Shown: positions 63,122 to 64,000 of the stretch, piece after piece
How the letters are laid out: every line of letters begins with the position of its first letter
How positions within the stretch are numbered: position 1 is the stretch's first letter
NCBI RefSeq assembly: GCF_040901545.1
Contig: NZ_JBBDYL010000043.1
Coordinates: forward strand, 1-64,000
DNA: 64,000 nucleotides
From: Sulfuricaulis sp040901545
GTDB taxonomy: Bacteria; Pseudomonadota; Gammaproteobacteria; Acidiferrobacterales; Sulfurifustaceae
Reading direction: 5' to 3'
Notes under the pieces: model-generated
Seen by the model: only the letters and a program-made list of their open reading frames with translations
What the model was told of the DNA's origin: nothing
The model's database searches: none
Position numbers and translations under genes: made by a program

Positions 63122-63444
63122 GCTGGCGTAAATAAGCCCCCTGGAGACAGCCAAGGCGCGGGAAAGAGCTTGCTTCGTTCTGGTGCTTGGCGTAGATTTT
63201 CCAGTATTCAGCGCTGATGCCGGCTTCGATTGCGGTTTTTTCGTGGGGAGGAGGAAGCAGGCATGAACATAAGGCCCCTTATGCGCAGTGTGCGAGCATT
63301 TTCGCAGGTGCTCCCGACGCGCGGGCGCGGCGCGGCGGGACCACGGCCGGATTGATTTTCCTATCGTTTATTGCATTTCACTCTTCATATTCGACCTGCA
63401 GTTAGCTCGAGCAAGCCAATGTCCTAATACCAAGGGGGTGTGCA
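63122..63444 (+). mobile_element. IS91-like element end B and leader of the next gene
   Basis: Shares the conserved blocks with 55645-55890 but has only one TTTTCCTATCG at its end (63355 onward) instead of three. The next gene begins within 90 bp, with AAGGGGG as ribosome site. Confidence 0.5.
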
Positions 63445-64000
63445 ATGGCTAAACGAGATCGTGGCTCCAAGGCCTTCTCGGCGATTAAGCGAGGATCGCA
63501 AGGAATCAAATCGCAGAATCTTCCTCTTTCGGCGATCAAGCCGATTCGGCACAAGCCAGCGCCGAGCAAGATCCGAGCGCAGATGTTCCCTGCGGGCCCG
63601 GCGGCAAAGAGGTTGATGGCGGCACAGCGCAAGCTGCTTGCGGGCCGTTCCGCTGAAGCGAAGAGAATGTGGGCAAGCGCGACCAACAAGGCGGCACCAC
63701 AGCCAACGCGCAGGAGCATTCTAAGCAAAAGTGACTACATCCGACCGAATATGCCGGGCGGATGGACTCCTCCGCTCGGGACGATCCTTCCAGCATGCCG
63801 ATTCCGCACCGTAACGATCTTGGAGTGTCTGCGTCAAATTTGCACGGAGCAGAAAGAGCACATGCGCGGCCCGTGGAGCGCGCTGCTGCCTACGCCGCTC
63901 GAGTTCTATCTTGCGCCTACCATGATCGGGGGCCTGCCTTATTTCAGCCTTACGGACTCCGTCAATGATTACAACGGCTATACGTCTTCCGGGGGATGGC
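63445..64000 (+). CDS. Unknown protein, partial (runs off the window)
   Basis: ATG 63445 follows AAGGGGG by six bases and the frame is open for 185 codons to the window edge. The first roughly 100 residues are very basic and Ala/Ser-rich (AKRDRGSKAFSAIKRGSQG; AAKRLMAAQRKLLAGRSAEA), then the composition becomes ordinary (TVTILECLRQICTEQKEHM; PTPLEFYLAPTMIGGLPYF). No family recognised. Like the toxin operon it begins immediately after an IS91-like end, so it may be a second captured cassette. Confidence 0.55.
   Translation, partial: MAKRDRGSKAFSAIKRGSQGIKSQNLPLSAIKPIRHKPAPSKIRAQMFPAGPAAKRLMAAQRKLLAGRSAEAKRMWASATNKAAPQPTRRSILSKSDYIRPNMPGGWTPPLGTILPACRFRTVTILECLRQICTEQKEHMRGPWSALLPTPLEFYLAPTMIGGLPYFSLTDSVNDYNGYTSSGGW

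Overview
The window looks like a chromosomal segment of a gammaproteobacterium, probably a sulfur- or sulfite-oxidising chemolithotroph. The inference rests on gammaproteobacterial core genes and gene order (ileS-lspA, rplU-rpmA-obgE), a PilSR-controlled type IV pilus, a complete System I (Ccm) cytochrome c maturation set, and a periplasmic molybdenum sulfite dehydrogenase paired with a monohaem cytochrome c. The exact taxon cannot be fixed from the sequence alone.

Layout. 1-600: tRNA-Thr and a Fur-family regulator of the Irr type, with an Irr-box-like palindrome against its start codon. 0.97-8.2 kb: minor pilin operon fimT-pilV-pilW-pilX-pilY1-pilE, with four AlgR/LytTR-type 9-mers at its 5' end and a strong terminator between pilY1 and pilE. 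8.2-16 kb (minus strand): ispH, a small exported twin-CX3C protein, lspA, ileS, ribF, a DUF2203 gene and murJ. 16-21 kb: rpsT, proB, obgE, rpmA, rplU, ispB, tRNA-Pro. 21-25 kb: pilS-pilR and the major pilin pilA behind a sigma-54-like promoter.

25.4-43.5 kb is a glycan-assembly island that starts directly behind pilA. It has three tandem paralogous polytopic GT-C/TMTC-like proteins with C-terminal repeats, followed by polyprenyl-phosphate-type GT2 enzymes, a GT4, a flippase-like protein, two FkbM methyltransferases, other methyltransferases (one fused to a GT2) and two GT39-like enzymes. The pilin has no cysteine and is rich in Ser/Thr. I propose, as inference, that at least the first three genes glycosylate the pilus. 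Two tRNA genes (Ala-CGC, Arg-CCT) close the island.

44-50.6 kb: the ccm genes as two convergent operons, ccmABCDEG (+) and ccmFHI (-). 50.9-53.2 kb: an RDD-domain gene, then a sorAB-like sulfite dehydrogenase pair whose cytochrome depends on the adjacent Ccm system.

53.2-64 kb is an accretion zone. It holds a second, 5'-truncated RDD copy with 328 bp apparently identical to the first, a third RDD tail relic, a YoeB-YefM toxin-antitoxin pair, IS3, IS91-like, ISNCY-like and Y1-transposase remnants, and an intact RAYT gene inside 17-bp inverted repeats. Two direct copies of an IS91-like 3' end bracket a foreign three-gene operon: a membrane-anchored polymorphic-toxin-like protein with a possible PD-(D/E)XK nuclease tail, a translationally coupled propeller plus double-thioredoxin-fold protein, and a small anchored protein of unknown function. 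A further unknown gene begins behind the second IS end and runs off the window. No CRISPR array or rRNA was seen.
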